Shown: positions 25,530-36,403, counted from the first letter of the stretch. The stretch is DNA of 64,000 bases from Bacillus sp. FJAT-49736 (GCF_018343615.1 NZ_JAGYPI010000001.1:1258960-1322959), one strand, 5' to 3'. A program made the numbers and translations. The notes: a model not told the origin generated them from the letters alone.

Positions 25530-26012
25530 TCATTTAGTAACATCCGAAAAAAAAATGGAATCTAAATATGGACGAGGGGTACCATAATAAAGCATTTGAT
25601 TATATTTTGGATAAATGGAGTCGAATTGGATATAGATAGGAGAATCAAGCAGCCGAGGATAGCAATTGAATAATTTTCGATCTCCGTAGAAAATAGCGGT
25701 TAAGGCAAGCGTAAGCTCTCTTTGAAAAATCAAGAAGCGTTTTTTTGAGGTTTGTACATCAAATTCACCTCGGCTAACGTACACTTTACCCCAAAGATGC
25801 AATTCCTCCTTATGCTGGATCCATTCTGCTAAAACTTCATCCCGGGTTTTGAAGTTAATGGCAGGAAGGTTATATTGGTTGCCGATACTTAAAAATAATT
25901 GGCCTGTAGTGTCAGAATGTGTCAAGGTATATTTTCGATGTTTAACTGGGGTACATTCAGTGGTAGATGGCATAAATGTAGTATGTAACTTGTCTTTATT
26001 AAAATTTGTCAT
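25530..26012 (-). CDS. Staygreen (SGR) family protein, copy 1
   Basis: 160 residues from ATG 26012; GTG/ATG codons up to 26021 are alternatives. Staygreen-domain features: KYTLTHSDTTGQLFLSIGNQ, then LAEWIQHKEELHLWGKVYVS and the Cys-containing LFNCYPRLLDSPIYIQFDS. In plants and algae SGR removes Mg from chlorophyll a. Bacterial homologues occur in non-photosynthetic species, including bacilli, with unknown native substrates. It stands alone on the minus strand. A paralogue lies at 63455; the two share the KYTL-S-S--TG and LLDSPI-IQ-DS blocks. Confidence 0.8.
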   Translation of the reverse strand: MTNFNKDKLHTTFMPSTTECTPVKHRKYTLTHSDTTGQLFLSIGNQYNLPAINFKTRDEVLAEWIQHKEELHLWGKVYVSRGEFDVQTSKKRFLIFQRELTLALTAIFYGDRKLFNCYPRLLDSPIYIQFDSIYPKYNQMLYYGTPRPYLDSIFFSDVTK

Positions 26013-26232
26013 TATCATCACTTCTTTCCGTATGAAAATAACTATATGGAATCATATGAATAAAAAGATAATGGGCTTTATGTGCACTAGAATCAGATGC
26101 TAATGTTAGTAAATATGGTGAAACTTATTAAAAAAGATGTACTAAAAGGAATACATATAGATTATAACGATAAGCAATATTAAGTTGATAAAGCACTAAA
26201 AAAATAGATACATAAAGGAGGCGTAGTTAGTA

Positions 26233-26715
26233 TTGGCAGGAAATGATGTAGTGCAAACATTAAATGAATTTTTAAAAGGACAATATATGGGAATCCATGC
26301 ATATGAATATCATATTCAAAAATTAACCGACCAAGACTTAAAAAGGGAATTTCAAAGGATCCAACAAGAACATAAAAACCACGCTTTAAAAATTGCAGAA
26401 AGAATTCAAAACTTGGGAGGAAAGCCGGTTGATGATGAAGGATTCATTCAATCAGTGGAAAGTTTCCTTAGTCAATTTATGATTCCAAAAACCGCAGTTG
26501 GAATAATTGAGAGTGCATTAAAAGGAGAAAGCTATTATGGAATTCGAATATCCGAAGATATCGTAAGAGGGGATTTAGATCATGAAAGTCAGCTATTAAT
26601 CGCAGAGATATTAGATAAAGACAGAGAACATGTACATTATTTACAGCAACTACTTATTCAGAGTAATCAAAATTACTGTGCGAATACACACACAAGTCGG
26701 AAAGAAAATGAATAA
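26233..26715 (+). CDS. Ferritin-like four-helix protein
   Basis: 160 residues from a TTG start with AAAGGAGG upstream. It is helical throughout, with metal-type Glu/His residues spaced as in ferritin-like proteins: GIHAYEYHIQKL, QQEHKNHALKIAERIQNLGG, ALKGESYYGIRISEDIV and LDKDREHVHYLQQLL. These could make a di-iron site, suggesting iron storage or a rubrerythrin-like peroxidase without the rubredoxin domain. The Cys and His near the tail (YCANTHTSRKENE) are unusual. The exact subfamily is uncertain. Confidence 0.65.
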   Translation: MAGNDVVQTLNEFLKGQYMGIHAYEYHIQKLTDQDLKREFQRIQQEHKNHALKIAERIQNLGGKPVDDEGFIQSVESFLSQFMIPKTAVGIIESALKGESYYGIRISEDIVRGDLDHESQLLIAEILDKDREHVHYLQQLLIQSNQNYCANTHTSRKENE

Positions 26716-26738
26716 AGACTGAATTTCCTCTATTACAA

Positions 26739-26780
26739 GGCGTTTTTTTCTTAAAAGCAACAGAATTTATGAAAAGAGTC
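26739..26780 (+). mobile_element. MITE-like element, 42-bp deletion form, copy D
   Basis: Keeps GGCG at the left and AAAAGCAACAGAATTTATG...GAGTC at the right; the 120-bp middle of the element is missing. Same length as copy F. It follows the ferritin-like gene in the same direction. Confidence 0.65.
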
Positions 26781-26908
26781 TTATAAAAAAATAAGCCTAC
26801 TCTTTCAAACATTTAATGGAAAAGCACATTCAAACATTTCTGTATTAATCTAACTACCATTACAAAAGATAAATTAGAATCTTAGCAGATTACGGAAGGA
26901 GTGTTTTT

Positions 26909-27085
26909 ATGGTTAACGTACGCGAGGGGTTAATCCCTACAGTACTTGGAACAGCTGTAACAACCACAGGAGTGATTTTACAGAACAATAGAAACATGAA
27001 ACCGTTAATCACAGGCTCGATTATTGGTTTTGGTTTGGCTCATGTAGTATTAGGGGCAATCGATTTAGTCGAGCATCAACGCTAA
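26909..27085 (+). CDS. Small two-helix membrane protein, conserved-looking
   Basis: 58 residues with GGAAGGAG nine bases upstream and a strong terminator after. Two hydrophobic, Gly/Thr-rich helices (residues 7-22, 33-51) are joined by NNRNMKP; the second ends LGAIDLVEHQR. Such Gly-rich hairpins pack into membranes, but no family function is known to me. The site, the terminator and the helix pattern make it a convincing gene. Confidence 0.65.
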   Translation: MVNVREGLIPTVLGTAVTTTGVILQNNRNMKPLITGSIIGFGLAHVVLGAIDLVEHQR

Positions 27086-27093
27086 GGATTCGT

Positions 27094-27119
27094 AAAGGAA
27101 GGGCGTCTGCCCTTCCTTT
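27094..27119 (+). terminator. Rho-independent terminator
   Basis: AAAGGAAGGGC (27094-27104), loop GTCT, GCCCTTCCTTT (27109-27119): a perfect 11-bp stem. Confidence 0.85.
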
Positions 27120-27267
27120 AAAACGGTATTTTCAATTAAAATGAATCGCCATAGACGTAACTAACACCGAAGTTAAATTGTATATTTGATCCGATCTAGT
27201 TGAAGTAATCTATAGTGGACAGAATCCCATTTTATCAAGCCATGTAAATGCATGGCCACGGGGAATA

Positions 27268-27885
27268 TTAATTTCCTAGTCCATTCCAATAAAAATCAAC
27301 AATTTGTTCTGTCATTTCATCTAAAGAGCCAAAAATAGGTTTTTGATTAACATCCCTATAATTTCCTACTTTTAGTAAAGCCACAAAAGCGTGGGCACCT
27401 AATCGCGGATGTCCCTGAGGAATTTCACCTTTTTCCATTGCGGAAATTAATGCCTTCTCTAGTATTTCATACATTTTTTCTTCAGCGTGTTTCATCTGCA
27501 GTAATTGTTCTTCTGATAGAGATGCTTTTGCTTCCTTCATAAATCCATTAATATCAATATCAACAGTTGCTTGTAAATGCGCCTTGGCAAATTCAAATAA
27601 TCGGTCTCTTAGCGGTTTGTCTGTTGAAAGAATGCCAAAAATACGATCTTTGATTCGCAGCATCATTTGCACCATTGCGTCCGTAAAAAGTTCTGCTTTC
27701 GATTTATAATAATAATACACGGTTGCTTTTGTTACACCACATTCTATGGCAACATCATCCATGGAGACTACTTGATAGCTTTTATTGAGAAACAGTTGAG
27801 TAGCTACATCTAAAATGACATTTTTAGTAGGCTTCTCTTGATGCTCTTGTTTTGGTCTTCCAAGTGGTCGATTTTCCCGTTGCAT
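27268..27885 (-). CDS. TetR-family repressor, divergent from MmpL exporter
   Basis: 205 residues from ATG 27885, with GGAGAG upstream. The HTH is at about residues 23-68 (ILDVATQLFLNKSYQVVSMD then CGVTKATVYYYYKSKAELF). The N-terminus starts with a basic arm (RPLGRPKQEHQEKP). The C-terminal ligand domain is all-helical. It is head-to-head with the MmpL gene across 124 bases holding a palindrome, so it probably represses that exporter and is released by a transported compound. Confidence 0.85.
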   Translation of the reverse strand: MQRENRPLGRPKQEHQEKPTKNVILDVATQLFLNKSYQVVSMDDVAIECGVTKATVYYYYKSKAELFTDAMVQMMLRIKDRIFGILSTDKPLRDRLFEFAKAHLQATVDIDINGFMKEAKASLSEEQLLQMKHAEEKMYEILEKALISAMEKGEIPQGHPRLGAHAFVALLKVGNYRDVNQKPIFGSLDEMTEQIVDFYWNGLGN

Positions 27886-27967
27886 GTCCTTCTCTCCTAA
27901 CAACTAGTATCACAATAATTATATCATATTTTAAACATTCCACTTGAATAATTAACCTACCAGTATA

Positions 27968-27981
27968 TATAATTAATTATA
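27968..27981. promoter_or_regulatory. Palindrome in the TetR/MmpL intergenic region
   Basis: TATAATTAATTATA is a perfect 14-bp palindrome about 30 bases before the MmpL start, containing TATAAT-like -10 hexamers. It may be a promoter or the TetR operator; its low complexity means it could also be chance in this AT-rich gap. Confidence 0.35.
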
Positions 27982-28009
27982 ATCAAAATAAATATAAAGG
28001 TGGGTAAAT

Positions 28010-30238
28010 ATGAAAAAGCATCCTTTGCATTTGTGGGGCACAATGGTTGGAGGACCTAAGACCCGTTGGATTACTCTTCTAATTTGGGTAGCACTTACAC
28101 TAGTGTTATCTTTCACTTGGCCGGCCATCAACTCTCTTGAGGATGATTCCGCACCAGACCTTCCAAATTCGGCAATGTCGCAGCAAGCGGAGAAACTAAT
28201 CAAAAAGGAATTTCCTAACGATGCGGGCAATCCCGTATTAATCGTTTGGTACAACAATAACAAGCTAGATAATCAAGACATTACAGCAATACAAAATGTC
28301 TTTAAGAAACTAAAAGAACGGCCATTAGCAAAACAAGCGACATTACCACCGTTTGATACGATCCCACAACCAGCCCTTGAGCAAAGCGTATCAAAAGATG
28401 GTACGACAATTGTAACCCCTGTATTTTTTGATAAAAATGCCGGAATAGAAATTCTCCAAAACAATATGGATGAACTAAAGGAAATCGTTAATAGTACAAT
28501 GGATGAAAATCCAATTAATCGAAAGGTGTCAGATTCTGGTTTACATGTACGTTTATCTGGCCCGGTTGGCATTCAAACGGATGCCGTCAGTTTATTTAGT
28601 CAAGCAGATGTTAAATTATTGATTGCTACAGTACTTCTGGTATTAGTTTTATTGATTATTCTCTATCGTTCACCACTTATGGCCATTTTACCTTTAATTG
28701 TGGTGGGATTTGCATATGGGATTATTAGTCCAACGCTTGGCTTTTTGGCCGACCAGGGCTGGATTACAGCAGATGCGCAAGGTGTCTCCATCATGACTGT
28801 CTTATTGTTCGGAGCTGGAACGGATTATTGTCTATTTCTCATCTCCAGGTATCGTGAATTCTTACTTCATGAGGAAAATAAATTCAGGGCCTTACATCTG
28901 GCGGTTAAAGAATCAGGCGGTGCTATTTCAATGAGTGCCCTTACTGTCGTGATAGGGCTAGGAACATTATTGTTTGCTCATTACGGTTCATTCCATCGAT
29001 TTGCCGTTCCATTTAGTCTCGCAGTGCTAATAATGGGGATTGCAGCTCTGACACTTTTTCCCGCTTTGCTTGCTATATTTGGAAGAGTGGCATTTTTCCC
29101 GTTCATCCCAAGAACAACCGATATGACAGAGGAATTGGCGAAGAAGAAAGGGAAATCTATAAAAATAAGAAAATCACAAGGACTCTTTAGTAAGAAACTT
29201 GGATGGGTAGTAACACGACGTCCGTGGACAGTTATTATTTCAACGCTTATACTTCTTGGAGGATTGGCTTCCATTGTTCCGCGTATTCAATATACCTACG
29301 ATTTATTGGAGTCTTTTCCTAAAGATATGCCTTCTCGGGAAGGATTTAAATTGATCTCTGATCATTTTTCTCCTGGAGAATTGGCACCCGTAAAAATTGT
29401 TATTGATACAACAGGAAAAAACATATCTTTAAAAGAGGAATTGGAACAACTTCCGTTTATAACAGGAGTAACCCAGCAGAGGGAAGGAAAATTTCATCAT
29501 CAATTTCAATTGTTCGAGGTGTCCTTGGCTGAGAATCCTTATTCTAGTAAAGCTCTAAGTCGAATTCCGGAGCTAAGAAGTAATCTAAAGAAAATATTAA
29601 CGAAAGAGGGAATAGAGAATACTGAAAAGCATTTTTGGATTGGCGGCGAGACAGCTGCTTTATATGATACAAAAATGACTACAGAACGGGATGAATCCGT
29701 TATTATCCCTATTATGATTTGTATTATTTCTTTATTGCTTCTGCTATATTTACGTTCTATCATTGCAATGATTTATTTGATTTTAACCGTGGTTCTATCC
29801 TTCTTTTCTGCGCTTGGTGCGGGTTGGATTATTCTTCACATGGGGTTGGGAACTTCTGCTATTTCAGGAGCCATTCCTTTATATGCCTTTGTATTCCTTG
29901 TTGCATTGGGTGAAGATTATAATATTTTTATGGTATCGGAAATATGGAAGAATAAACGAACACAGCCTCATCTTGATGCAGTTTCAGGAGGAGTAGTCCA
30001 TACGGGAAGTGTTATTACATCTGCAGGTCTTATCTTAGCAGGAACATTTGCTGTTTTGGCTACCTTACCAATCCAAGTTTTAGTGCAATTTGGTATTGTA
30101 ACAGCTGTAGGAGTGCTATTAGATACATTCATTGTTCGACCACTTCTTGTTCCTGCAATTACTACCGTACTTGGCAGATTCGCATTTTGGCCAGGTAAAC
30201 TTTGGAAAAAAGAAACCTTACATCAAATGTCCAAGTAA
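28010..30238 (+). CDS. MmpL/YdfJ-type RND transporter
   Basis: 742 residues, GGTGGG before the ATG. MmpL layout: helix 1 near residues 20-38, an extracytoplasmic domain to about 195, a block of five helices to about 360, a cytoplasmic linker (KKKGKSIKIRKSQGLF), helix 7 near 405, a second external domain, and a final five-helix block from about 560. The family motif GAGTDYCLFLISRYRE, with the proton-relay Asp-Tyr, is repeated in variant form as GEDYNIFMVSEIW. It exports lipids or drugs using proton motive force. Controlled probably by the divergent TetR. Confidence 0.88.
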   Translation: MKKHPLHLWGTMVGGPKTRWITLLIWVALTLVLSFTWPAINSLEDDSAPDLPNSAMSQQAEKLIKKEFPNDAGNPVLIVWYNNNKLDNQDITAIQNVFKKLKERPLAKQATLPPFDTIPQPALEQSVSKDGTTIVTPVFFDKNAGIEILQNNMDELKEIVNSTMDENPINRKVSDSGLHVRLSGPVGIQTDAVSLFSQADVKLLIATVLLVLVLLIILYRSPLMAILPLIVVGFAYGIISPTLGFLADQGWITADAQGVSIMTVLLFGAGTDYCLFLISRYREFLLHEENKFRALHLAVKESGGAISMSALTVVIGLGTLLFAHYGSFHRFAVPFSLAVLIMGIAALTLFPALLAIFGRVAFFPFIPRTTDMTEELAKKKGKSIKIRKSQGLFSKKLGWVVTRRPWTVIISTLILLGGLASIVPRIQYTYDLLESFPKDMPSREGFKLISDHFSPGELAPVKIVIDTTGKNISLKEELEQLPFITGVTQQREGKFHHQFQLFEVSLAENPYSSKALSRIPELRSNLKKILTKEGIENTEKHFWIGGETAALYDTKMTTERDESVIIPIMICIISLLLLLYLRSIIAMIYLILTVVLSFFSALGAGWIILHMGLGTSAISGAIPLYAFVFLVALGEDYNIFMVSEIWKNKRTQPHLDAVSGGVVHTGSVITSAGLILAGTFAVLATLPIQVLVQFGIVTAVGVLLDTFIVRPLLVPAITTVLGRFAFWPGKLWKKETLHQMSK

Positions 30239-30252
30239 CCCATATAATTAAA

Positions 30253-30376
30253 GGCTGTTTTGTATAATGTTAAAAATCCTAATATAGAATAAGCTCGAAG
30301 CATCTATTCTTACAAATGTTATTTGTCCATTTAAAGGGTTTTTAACTATAAAGCAACAGGATTTAAAGAAAGAGAC
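30253..30376 (+). mobile_element. MITE-like element, copy E (124 bp)
   Basis: GGCTGTTTTGTATAATG at the left and AAAGAAAGAGAC at the right, with about 40 bp lost internally. The core AATCCTAATATAG and AGCTCGAAGCATC remains. Flanking 8-mers TAATTAAA/TAATCATA match at 6 of 8. It lies between the MmpL stop and its terminator, in the sense direction. Confidence 0.75.
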
Positions 30377-30404
30377 TAATCATAATAATTATCATTTAAG
30401 ACAT

Positions 30405-30448
30405 AACAACCAAAGGATAATAGTAAAATATCCTTCGGTTGTTTTTCT
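30405..30448 (+). terminator. Rho-independent terminator of the MmpL gene
   Basis: AACAACCAAAGGATA (30405-30419) pairs with TATCCTTCGGTTGTT (30429-30443), followed by a T-run; the MmpL transcript must pass through MITE copy E to reach it. Confidence 0.85.
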
Positions 30449-30576
30449 TTTATGGAATATTCCATTGAGTGTAGAATCTCGATACGAAAAACTACTTTTA
30501 TTAAAATATCATCTTGATTTTCAGACAAAAATAAAAGACAATACGTTTTGGGACTCTAAAGACGAAGGTGATACAA

Positions 30577-31506
30577 ATGAATTGTGAAACTAGAGAAGAA
30601 CTACAGCTTTTAATAGATGAATGTAAAAAATATACGGATGGTGGAGAGGTCGCCGACTATATTCCTGCACTCCAAAAAGCAAAGAGAAGCGATTTGTCCA
30701 TTTCCATTTATTATCCGGATGGACGCGGATTTTCAGCAGGGGATTGTCACCAAACGATGACATTGCAAAGCATCTCTAAAGTATTGAGTTTAGCACTCGC
30801 ACTCATGGATAGGGGAGTGGATTACGTTTTTTCCAGAGTAGGACAAGAGCCTACCGGTGACCCATTTAATTCTATTGCAAAATTAGAAACCAGCAAACCT
30901 TCCAAACCGTTAAATCCAATGATCAATGCAGGTGCCTTAGCTGTTACGCATATGATTAAGGGCGAAAATGTGGAGGAACGACTTAATAGATTGCTTGCAT
31001 TTATTCAAGAAATTACCCAAAATGATCAAATCCAAGTAAATGAAGAGGTTGCAAGCTCCGAATTCAAGACCGCTGACTTAAATCGGTCTCTCTGTTATTT
31101 TTTAAGACAGCATCATATTATTGAAGAAAATATAGAGGATCTAATCGATCTTTACACGAAACAGTGTGCCATCGAGGTGAGCTGTTTGGATCTAGCGAAA
31201 ATTGGCTGTGTATTAGCGATGGGCGGAGTAGAAATGTCCACCCAAAAACAAATTATTCCACATGAAATCGCTCGCATCTGCAAGACATTTATGGTCACTT
31301 GCGGCATGTACAATGCATCCGGTGAATTTGCTATTAAAGTAGGAATTCCTGCAAAAAGCGGTGTATCAGGGGGGATTATGGGTGCGGTACCAGGAAAATG
31401 TGGGATTGGATTATACGGACCCTCCTTGGATGAAAAGGGGAACAGTATTGCTGGAGTAAAGCTTTTGGAGAAACTATCGAAAAAATATTCCTTAAGCATG
31501 TTTTAG
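30577..31506 (+). CDS. glsA: Glutaminase (class A beta-lactamase-like fold)
   Basis: 309 residues from ATG 30577, with GAAGGTGAT upstream; an in-frame upstream start has no site. The catalytic Ser-x-x-Lys is Ser65-Lys68 (TLQSISKVLS). PLNPMINAGALAV and KSGVSGGIMGAVPGKCGIG are glutaminase hallmarks. It hydrolyses L-glutamine to glutamate and ammonia in the cytoplasm. B. subtilis has two (GlsA1 and GlsA2); which one this matches is not clear. No glutamine permease is adjacent, unlike the ybgJ-ybgH pair. Confidence 0.92.
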   Translation: MNCETREELQLLIDECKKYTDGGEVADYIPALQKAKRSDLSISIYYPDGRGFSAGDCHQTMTLQSISKVLSLALALMDRGVDYVFSRVGQEPTGDPFNSIAKLETSKPSKPLNPMINAGALAVTHMIKGENVEERLNRLLAFIQEITQNDQIQVNEEVASSEFKTADLNRSLCYFLRQHHIIEENIEDLIDLYTKQCAIEVSCLDLAKIGCVLAMGGVEMSTQKQIIPHEIARICKTFMVTCGMYNASGEFAIKVGIPAKSGVSGGIMGAVPGKCGIGLYGPSLDEKGNSIAGVKLLEKLSKKYSLSMF

Positions 31507-31638
31507 TGATTTTTTCTCGCTCTGGACAGTAGGACAAAACACAATTTAACAGTATGAGTGATAAATACATAGTCGTTTTTTTGTGATTTTGCATTAAATG
31601 TAAAAGAGACTACATATCATGTACAGAGGGGATGACAC

Positions 31639-31845
31639 GTGAACCATTTCAGAAAAACGGTTGTTATAAGAAATCGTGAATGGGTGGAAATTGATTTTTG
31701 TCAGCTACAAAAAGGGGACAACTTTAAGATGTTTGAGCAGAATGGGGAAGAGGTATTGGATGAATTCGGCAATACATGGATGCAAGCGAAATCTGATCCT
31801 TATTACGATCTTGAGCTCGAATGCTGGTTAGTGGATATTGAATAG
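31639..31845 (+). CDS. Small beta-rich protein of phage/accessory type, unknown
   Basis: 68 residues from a GTG with AGAGGGGATGA upstream. Alternating hydrophobic and charged residues suggest a small beta barrel: KTVVIRNREWVEIDFCQLQK, GDNFKMFEQNGEEVLDEFG, then ECWLVDIE. Similar small proteins, with 'KGD.F.MFE..G' cores, appear in Bacillus phages and as chromosomal singletons. Function unknown. A terminator follows directly. Confidence 0.6.
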   Translation: MNHFRKTVVIRNREWVEIDFCQLQKGDNFKMFEQNGEEVLDEFGNTWMQAKSDPYYDLELECWLVDIE

Positions 31846-31848
31846 GGA

Positions 31849-31881
31849 AAGAGCCTCTAAAATTAGAGACTCTTCTTTTCC
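31849..31881. terminator. Bidirectional terminator before opuAC
   Basis: AAGAGCCTCTAA (31849-31860) and TTAGAGACTCTT (31863-31874) pair with one mismatch, flanked by T-rich and A-rich tracts; it serves the convergent 31639 gene and the opuA operon. Confidence 0.75.
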
Positions 31882-31896
31882 TTATCATACATGCAT

Positions 31897-33629
<1,733 letters not shown>

Positions 33630-33630
33630 C

Positions 33631-34878
33631 TTAATTCACCTCCTTCAATGAAGAAGGTTCTAAGATTTCAGATTCATGAATATATGTTTCATTTCCCGCA
33701 AGCGCACCAATTAATGCACCTCGAATGACAATACCTCGCATTCTTTGACTCTCATCTACTACTGCTACAGGGATATTAGCTGTAGAAACAATTTCAAAGA
33801 GATCTGTCAGTAAGGTTTCACTTGGTACAGTCGAAATTTCTCTAATTAATACTTCCTGAAGAGATATCCCATTTTCAACAGCTTCTTTTGCGCTTTGCGC
33901 GGTCACTGCACCTAATAACCGATTTTGTTTATCTACCACATATATAGAAGAAATTCCTAGATTCTTCATCAATGCTAAGGCAACCCTTGGACCTTTTTCC
34001 ACCTGAACCGTCTCAGCACGTTTCATAATATGTCCAGCAGTTAACACTTTAGAAAAATCGACATCCTCTACGAATCTTTCAACATATTCATTAGAAGGAC
34101 GCATTAATATTTCTTCTGGTGTACCTATTTGCACAATATTCCCGTCTTTCATTAAGGCAATTCGGTCCCCGATACGCAGAGCTTCATCAAGATCATGAGT
34201 TATAAAGATAATCGTTTTGCCCATCGAATGATGCAATTCCAATAATTGATCCTGCATCTCTTTTCTAATAAGCGGATCCAATGCACTAAAAGCTTCATCC
34301 ATTAATAAAATATCAGGATCATTTGCTAATGCTCTTGCCAAGCCGACCCGCTGCTGCATCCCACCGCTTAATTGATCAGGATATTGATCCTCATAGCCTT
34401 CTAAACCAACTAGTTTTAAAGACTGCAGCGCTTTTTCTTTTCTTGTTTGTTTATTGATACCTTGAATTTCTAATCCATATTCAGTATTTTGGAGAATGGT
34501 TCGGTGAGGTAATAATGCAAATTTTTGAAACACCATACTGATTTTTTTTCTACGGACATTACGAAGCTGTTCCTTTGTCATCGAAGTGATATTTTCGTTA
34601 TCAATGAGAATTTCGCCATAGGTAGGCTCTATTAATCGATTTAACATTCGCACCAGTGTAGATTTTCCACTTCCGGAAAGACCCATAATAACAAAAATTT
34701 CACCTTCAAAAACCTCAAAATTAGCGTGATTTACTCCTATTGTGGCACCGGTTAATTTTAGGATTTCTTGTTTTGATTTTCCGTTTGATAGTAGTTGGGA
34801 CGCTTTTTTTGTATGTTTTCCAAATATTTTTGTGACATTACTTACACTTACTTTTATTTTTTTGTTTTCTTCTATCAT
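33631..34878 (-). CDS. opuAA: Glycine betaine ABC transporter ATPase with CBS domains
   Basis: 415 residues from ATG 34878, with AGGGGTGATTGG upstream; the ATG 27 bases earlier has a weaker site. Walker A GLSGSGKST (66-74), signature LSGGMQQR, Walker B LLMDEA. A tandem CBS pair occupies the last 130 residues (AGHIMKRAETVQVEKGPRVA, ISTVPSETLLTDLFEIVSTA). In OpuA systems these CBS domains sense ionic strength or c-di-AMP and gate transport. First gene of the operon; a GbsR-type regulator is divergent. Confidence 0.93.
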   Translation of the reverse strand: MIEENKKIKVSVSNVTKIFGKHTKKASQLLSNGKSKQEILKLTGATIGVNHANFEVFEGEIFVIMGLSGSGKSTLVRMLNRLIEPTYGEILIDNENITSMTKEQLRNVRRKKISMVFQKFALLPHRTILQNTEYGLEIQGINKQTRKEKALQSLKLVGLEGYEDQYPDQLSGGMQQRVGLARALANDPDILLMDEAFSALDPLIRKEMQDQLLELHHSMGKTIIFITHDLDEALRIGDRIALMKDGNIVQIGTPEEILMRPSNEYVERFVEDVDFSKVLTAGHIMKRAETVQVEKGPRVALALMKNLGISSIYVVDKQNRLLGAVTAQSAKEAVENGISLQEVLIREISTVPSETLLTDLFEIVSTANIPVAVVDESQRMRGIVIRGALIGALAGNETYIHESEILEPSSLKEVN

Positions 34879-35107
34879 CCAATCACCCCTCTTAGTTGCC
34901 ACCATTTAATTGTATAGATAAAAGCAGGGAAGACTCAAACTCCAAATTCCCCTATATTCCGTTTGTTCAGTTCATAAAGTAAAAACTGTACAGAGTTGAT
35001 TAACTTTATCCTCCTTTTTCCTTCCATTTCCTCTTGAATCCTTCTATATTAGTACCCTTTACAATCCAAGATGAAACAGATAGATTATTAAAAGAGGATT
35101 TTATTCA

Positions 35108-35149
35108 GGCTCTTTTCTTAAACTTTGTTGCTTTTATAAAACAAAAGCC
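35108..35149 (-). mobile_element. MITE-like element, 42-bp deletion form, copy F
   Basis: Reads GGCTCTTTTCTTAAACTTTG then TTGCTTTTATAAAAC...AAGCC. Exactly as long as copy D, and with the same arrangement, so the two share one deletion type. It lies in the divergent gap between opuAA and the GbsR-type gene. The flanking 8-mers do not match well. Confidence 0.65.
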
Positions 35150-35319
35150 TTATAAATATCTTATTTAGGTTATGGAAAATAACTTTTAAATAAAAGATGT
35201 AACTAAACAAAGTCTAGATGAGGATGAAAAAATAAATATAAAAGCAGCAAGTAAAATCTGCTTAAATATTTTAACAATGGTTATAAAAACAGCCCTTTAT
35301 GATTAGGATGTGAATTTCG

Positions 35320-35856
35320 ATGAATGCGAAGGAACAGCTTGAAAAAATAAGAGAACGGGTCATCGAGTCAATTGCACAAAATATGAACCTTTACGGCATT
35401 GCTCCCTCTATTGGAAGACTGTATGGCATGATGTTTTTTCATCATGAACCATTAACATTAGATGAAATGAAAGAGGAGCTCGGAATGAGCAAGACAAGCA
35501 TGAGTACGTCCGTTAGAGCTTTATTGGAATTAAAAATGGTGGATAAAGTTTGGAAAAAAGGAGTTCGGAAAGATCTATATATGGTGGAAGGGGACTGGTA
35601 TCAGAATTTTATGGATCTTTTTTCGGTCAAATGGAGAAGCGCCATTTCCATGAATACAAATAATATTTCAAAATCCATCAAAGAACTTCAGGAAATGTTA
35701 GAAAATGAGAACGTAGAAATGGATACAAAGGAAATAATTAAGGGAGATATCGAAAAACTAGAATATACTATGGAATATTACGAATGGCTGAATCGTTTAG
35801 TCGATACGTTTGAAAGCCAGGAAATTTTTAATTTTGTACCAAAAAAGAATGAATAA
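35320..35856 (+). CDS. GbsR/OpcR-type MarR-like regulator
   Basis: 178 residues. Winged-helix HTH at about residues 25-85: IAPSIGRLYGMMFFHHEPLT, LDEMKEELGMSKTSMSTSVR, then LLELKMVDKVWKKGVRKDLY. This matches the GbsR family of choline/betaine-responsive repressors. The C-terminal half is an alpha-helical dimer/ligand region. It is head-to-head with opuA across 441 bases, so it most likely represses betaine uptake, as OpcR does for opuB/opuC in B. subtilis. Control of opuA by such a regulator is less familiar. Its own terminator follows. Confidence 0.85.
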   Translation: MNAKEQLEKIRERVIESIAQNMNLYGIAPSIGRLYGMMFFHHEPLTLDEMKEELGMSKTSMSTSVRALLELKMVDKVWKKGVRKDLYMVEGDWYQNFMDLFSVKWRSAISMNTNNISKSIKELQEMLENENVEMDTKEIIKGDIEKLEYTMEYYEWLNRLVDTFESQEIFNFVPKKNE

Positions 35857-35867
35857 AAATGTTAAAT

Positions 35868-35899
35868 TAGGTTCAACTGCATGTTGGACCTATTTTTTT
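35868..35899 (+). terminator. Rho-independent terminator after the GbsR-type gene
   Basis: TAGGTTCAAC (35868-35877) pairs with GTTGGACCTA (35883-35892), one mismatch, then seven T. Confidence 0.82.
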
Positions 35900-35965
35900 A
35901 TTTGCATGAAATCATCATCTGTTTCATACCAATAAAGAGTGAATCCATTGTTGGAGGTTTTGTTT

Positions 35966-36352
35966 ATGAAGCAAACAATCGGTAATTCAAATCCCATCCC
36001 AATAGAAGAGAAAAATTTAACGGATGATTTCCAATTATTTTTAGAAAATAATAAAGAAAATGTTTATGAGCTTATGAATCTTGTAAAGCAACTACAAGAA
36101 TATAATCTTCTAACTTTAGTCAATCATTCCATGACGAAGCATTCCAATCGATTAACGGAACTAAATAGGAAAGATATCCATCAATTAATTAATGGAATCA
36201 AAAAAGGAATCGAAGAGGGTTCAGCCAACATAGACACAAGGAAGGATATTAATGCCTTTCAGTTAATGAAGTATATAAAGGATCCTGATATTAATCGTGC
36301 AGTAAACTTTCTTGTTCACTTTTTAAGAGGTATGGGAAGATCAATGAAATAA
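35966..36352 (+). CDS. DUF1641 family protein (YrhD-like)
   Basis: 128 residues from ATG 35966, with GGAGG upstream. Features match DUF1641: a disordered start, the helical YELMNLVKQLQEYNLLTLVN, and the C-terminal DINAFQLMKYIKDPDINRAV, then FLVHFLRGMGR. YrhD of B. subtilis lies beside a formate-dehydrogenase-like gene, and DUF1641 proteins are thought to be accessory to such redox enzymes. No such enzyme is adjacent here, so the protein is an orphan. Function is not established. Confidence 0.75.
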   Translation: MKQTIGNSNPIPIEEKNLTDDFQLFLENNKENVYELMNLVKQLQEYNLLTLVNHSMTKHSNRLTELNRKDIHQLINGIKKGIEEGSANIDTRKDINAFQLMKYIKDPDINRAVNFLVHFLRGMGRSMK

Positions 36353-36358
36353 CCTAAG

Positions 36359-36389
36359 GAAGGGCTGGAAATAACAGCTCTTCTTTTTT
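36359..36389 (+). terminator. Rho-independent terminator
   Basis: GAAGGGCTG (36359-36367) pairs with CAGCTCTTC (36374-36382), one mismatch, then a T-run. Confidence 0.78.
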
Positions 36390-36403
36390 ATTCCCATACA
36401 ATT

